A stretch of 5,950 nt of DNA from an uncultured Eubacteriales bacterium (GTDB lineage: Bacteria > Bacillota > Clostridia > Oscillospirales > Oscillospiraceae): contig USCO01000133.1 in assembly GCA_900553135.1 (NCBI GenBank), forward strand, positions 1 to 5,950, given 5' to 3'. The notes under the pieces were generated by a model. It ran no database searches. It was not told where the DNA came from and worked only from the letters and a program-made list of their open reading frames with translations. Positions 5,257 to 5,950 of the stretch are shown here, piece by piece. A program made the translations under genes and the position numbers. Position 1 is the stretch's first letter. Each line of letters opens with the position of its first letter.

Positions 5257-5286
5257 ATTATAGACGAAAGCGTTTTCCCTTGTCAA
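5257..5286 (-). promoter_or_regulatory. Consensus sigma-A promoter of the rpmH operon
   Basis: On the minus strand TTGACA (5281-5286) and TATAAT (5257-5262) both match the consensus perfectly, with an 18-nt spacer. Transcription would begin near 5250. This very strong promoter suits a ribosomal protein gene and probably also drives rnpA, yidD, yidC and khpB. Confidence 0.92.
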
Positions 5287-5324
5287 CTATTTTTTCCGTT
5301 TTTTTGCTTTTCTCTCTCCTTCTA

Positions 5325-5360
5325 AGGGGAAAACACCATATCTTGTGGTGATTTTTCCCT
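5325..5360. repeat. Imperfect inverted repeat between the rpmH and dnaA promoters
   Basis: AGGGGAAAACACCA (5325-5338) faces TGGTGATTTTTCCCT (5346-5360) across 7 bases. The inner CACCA/TGGTG and outer AGGG/CCCT arms pair, with small mismatches between. It lies between the divergent rpmH and dnaA promoters, in the likely origin region, so it could be a protein-binding site or an origin element. The half TGTGGTGAT only loosely resembles a DnaA box. Confidence 0.4.
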
Positions 5361-5443
5361 CCCGGCCCCAGGGGCCATCCCGCCCCCGCCTGCGCCTCAT
5401 ACAATTAAAATAAAAAATACCCCCAGAAATCCACCGCCAACGC

Positions 5444-5472
5444 TTGCGGGGGGTAGTGTTTTTTGATATAAT
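5444..5472 (+). promoter_or_regulatory. Probable dnaA promoter with extended -10
   Basis: TATAAT (5467-5472) is a perfect -10, preceded by TGA, which gives the TGn extended -10 motif. TTGCGG (5444-5449) is a partial -35 at 17-nt spacing. The extended -10 makes the weak -35 acceptable. Transcription would begin near 5479, leaving a leader of about 180 nt before the dnaA start. An inverted pair GTGGAC (5476-5481) / GTCCAC (5497-5502) lies right at the start point and may be an operator or a 5'-end hairpin. Confidence 0.7.
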
Positions 5473-5529
5473 AACGTGGACAAATTGTATCCTTCCGTCC
5501 ACTTCAACAAGCACTGATCGCTGATTTAT

Positions 5530-5563
5530 GGGTCCCCTGCCCCGGGACGGGCCGGCGGGACCC
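5530..5563 (+). promoter_or_regulatory. GC-rich hairpin in the dnaA leader, possible attenuator
   Basis: GGGTCCC (5530-5536) pairs with GGGACCC (5557-5563), and the 20-base loop can form an inner CCCG/CGGG stem. A pyrimidine-rich stretch CCATTTCTTTTCTCTCTC follows. This resembles a weak terminator or attenuator upstream of dnaA, but the T-run is broken by C residues. It lies about 95 nt before the dnaA start. Confidence 0.4.
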
Positions 5564-5657
5564 CATTTCTTTTCTCTCTCAGCGGGACAGGGCTTTTTTG
5601 CCGTGAGCTTTTTCCTGTCTCCGCTTCCACACTTCGTTCAAGGAGGTCTCCAGATCC

Positions 5658-5950
5658 ATGAATCTTGCTGAAGACGTCTGGGCAAAGGTTTTGACCCTCA
5701 TGCAGCCAGAGATGACCGCTACCACCATCAATACCTGGTTCGACGACGCCACCGCCGTGGCCCTGGAGGACGACCGCTTCGTCCTCTACTCCCCCACCCC
5801 CTTCAAGCGGGACATCATCGCCTCCCGCTACGCCCCCAAGATCCAGGCTGCTCTGCGGGAGCTCTTCTCCGCCGATATGGACGTCACCGTCCTCACCGAG
5901 GGGGAACTGGACCAGTACCAGCAGCCCGCCAAAAATGATTTCTTCCCCGG
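5658..5950 (+). CDS. dnaA: Chromosomal replication initiator protein DnaA (N-terminal part)
   Basis: The first 97 residues of DnaA, the AAA+ protein that opens the origin, are present; the gene runs off the right edge. The visible part is domain I (about 1-80), which binds helicase and regulators. It shows the early Trp8 (VWAKVL), TWF (26-28), and YSPTPFKRDIIASRY (44-58), followed by an IQAALRELF helix. The start of linker domain II is seen (from about 82). The start ATG has AGGAGGT (5641-5647) ten bases upstream. The ATPase and DNA-binding domains are not in the window. Confidence 0.95.
   Translation, partial: MNLAEDVWAKVLTLMQPEMTATTINTWFDDATAVALEDDRFVLYSPTPFKRDIIASRYAPKIQAALRELFSADMDVTVLTEGELDQYQQPAKNDFFP

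Larger units (their letters stand above)
5112..5657. other. rpmH/dnaA divergent intergenic region, origin side
   Basis: This 546-base region holds the two divergent promoters, both leaders and the inverted repeats listed separately, with an A-rich patch at 5400-5418 and a T-rich patch at 5289-5320. In Firmicutes oriC DnaA-box clusters often flank dnaA. I found no canonical TTATCCACA here on either strand; the nearest is CGTGGACAA (5475-5483), two mismatches away. The functional box cluster may lie past dnaA, outside the window. No gene is visible. Confidence 0.7.

Noticed and set aside
5287..5514. 75-aa minus-strand open frame in the rpmH/dnaA region
   Set aside because: No ribosome binding site, and it overlaps the dnaA promoter and the inverted repeat; reads as chance.
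1..5950. CRISPR array, insertion sequence, prophage or defence system
   Set aside because: No spaced direct-repeat array, transposase, integrase or defence-type domain is present; the repeats seen are short hairpin elements.

Overview
This window is the origin-proximal block of a high-GC Firmicute (Clostridia). On the minus strand it carries rpmH - rnpA - yidD - yidC - khpB (jag), and dnaA starts divergently on the plus strand at the right edge. The GC-rich codon choice, strong Shine-Dalgarno sites and protein sequences suggest an Oscillospiraceae-like gut clostridium; that placement is an inference by eye. Nothing here is a clearly new system. The block is a conserved housekeeping locus with several local oddities.

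Layout from left to right. 1-60 is a hairpin-rich dispersed repeat. 61-1311 (minus) is a secreted lipoprotein of glycoside hydrolase family 3 (beta-N-acetylhexosaminidase, NagZ type) with its own near-consensus promoter at 1409-1437. 1312-1553 holds that promoter and leader, a plus-strand terminator-like hairpin with no plus-strand gene before it, and the end-of-operon hairpin of the khpB operon. 1554-2404 is khpB, split by an apparent frameshift: the Jag_N domain (2246-2404) is in one frame and the KH-R3H part (1554-2249) in another. 2406-3794 is yidC with a long charged tail, 3834-4052 yidD, and 4055-4402 rnpA. 4403-4976 is an unusually long rpmH-rnpA spacer with a second copy of the left-edge repeat, two head-to-tail units of a structured repeat, and more palindromes. 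4977-5111 is rpmH, with a hairpin-rich leader and a consensus promoter. 5112-5657 is the rpmH/dnaA divergent region (origin side), and dnaA begins at 5658 and runs off the window.

How the genes work together: DnaA initiates replication. L34 (rpmH) is a ribosomal protein and RnpA is the protein subunit of RNase P. YidD and YidC act in membrane protein insertion, and KhpB is an RNA-binding KH/R3H protein usually co-transcribed with yidC. The tight spacing from rnpA through khpB (2-nt, 39-nt and 1-nt gaps) supports one transcription unit. The GH3 gene has its own promoter and sits where mnmE is often found in related genomes.

The points most worth a second look are the khpB frameshift, the duplicated structured element between rpmH and rnpA, and the two-copy repeat whose hairpin shows a compensatory base-pair change.
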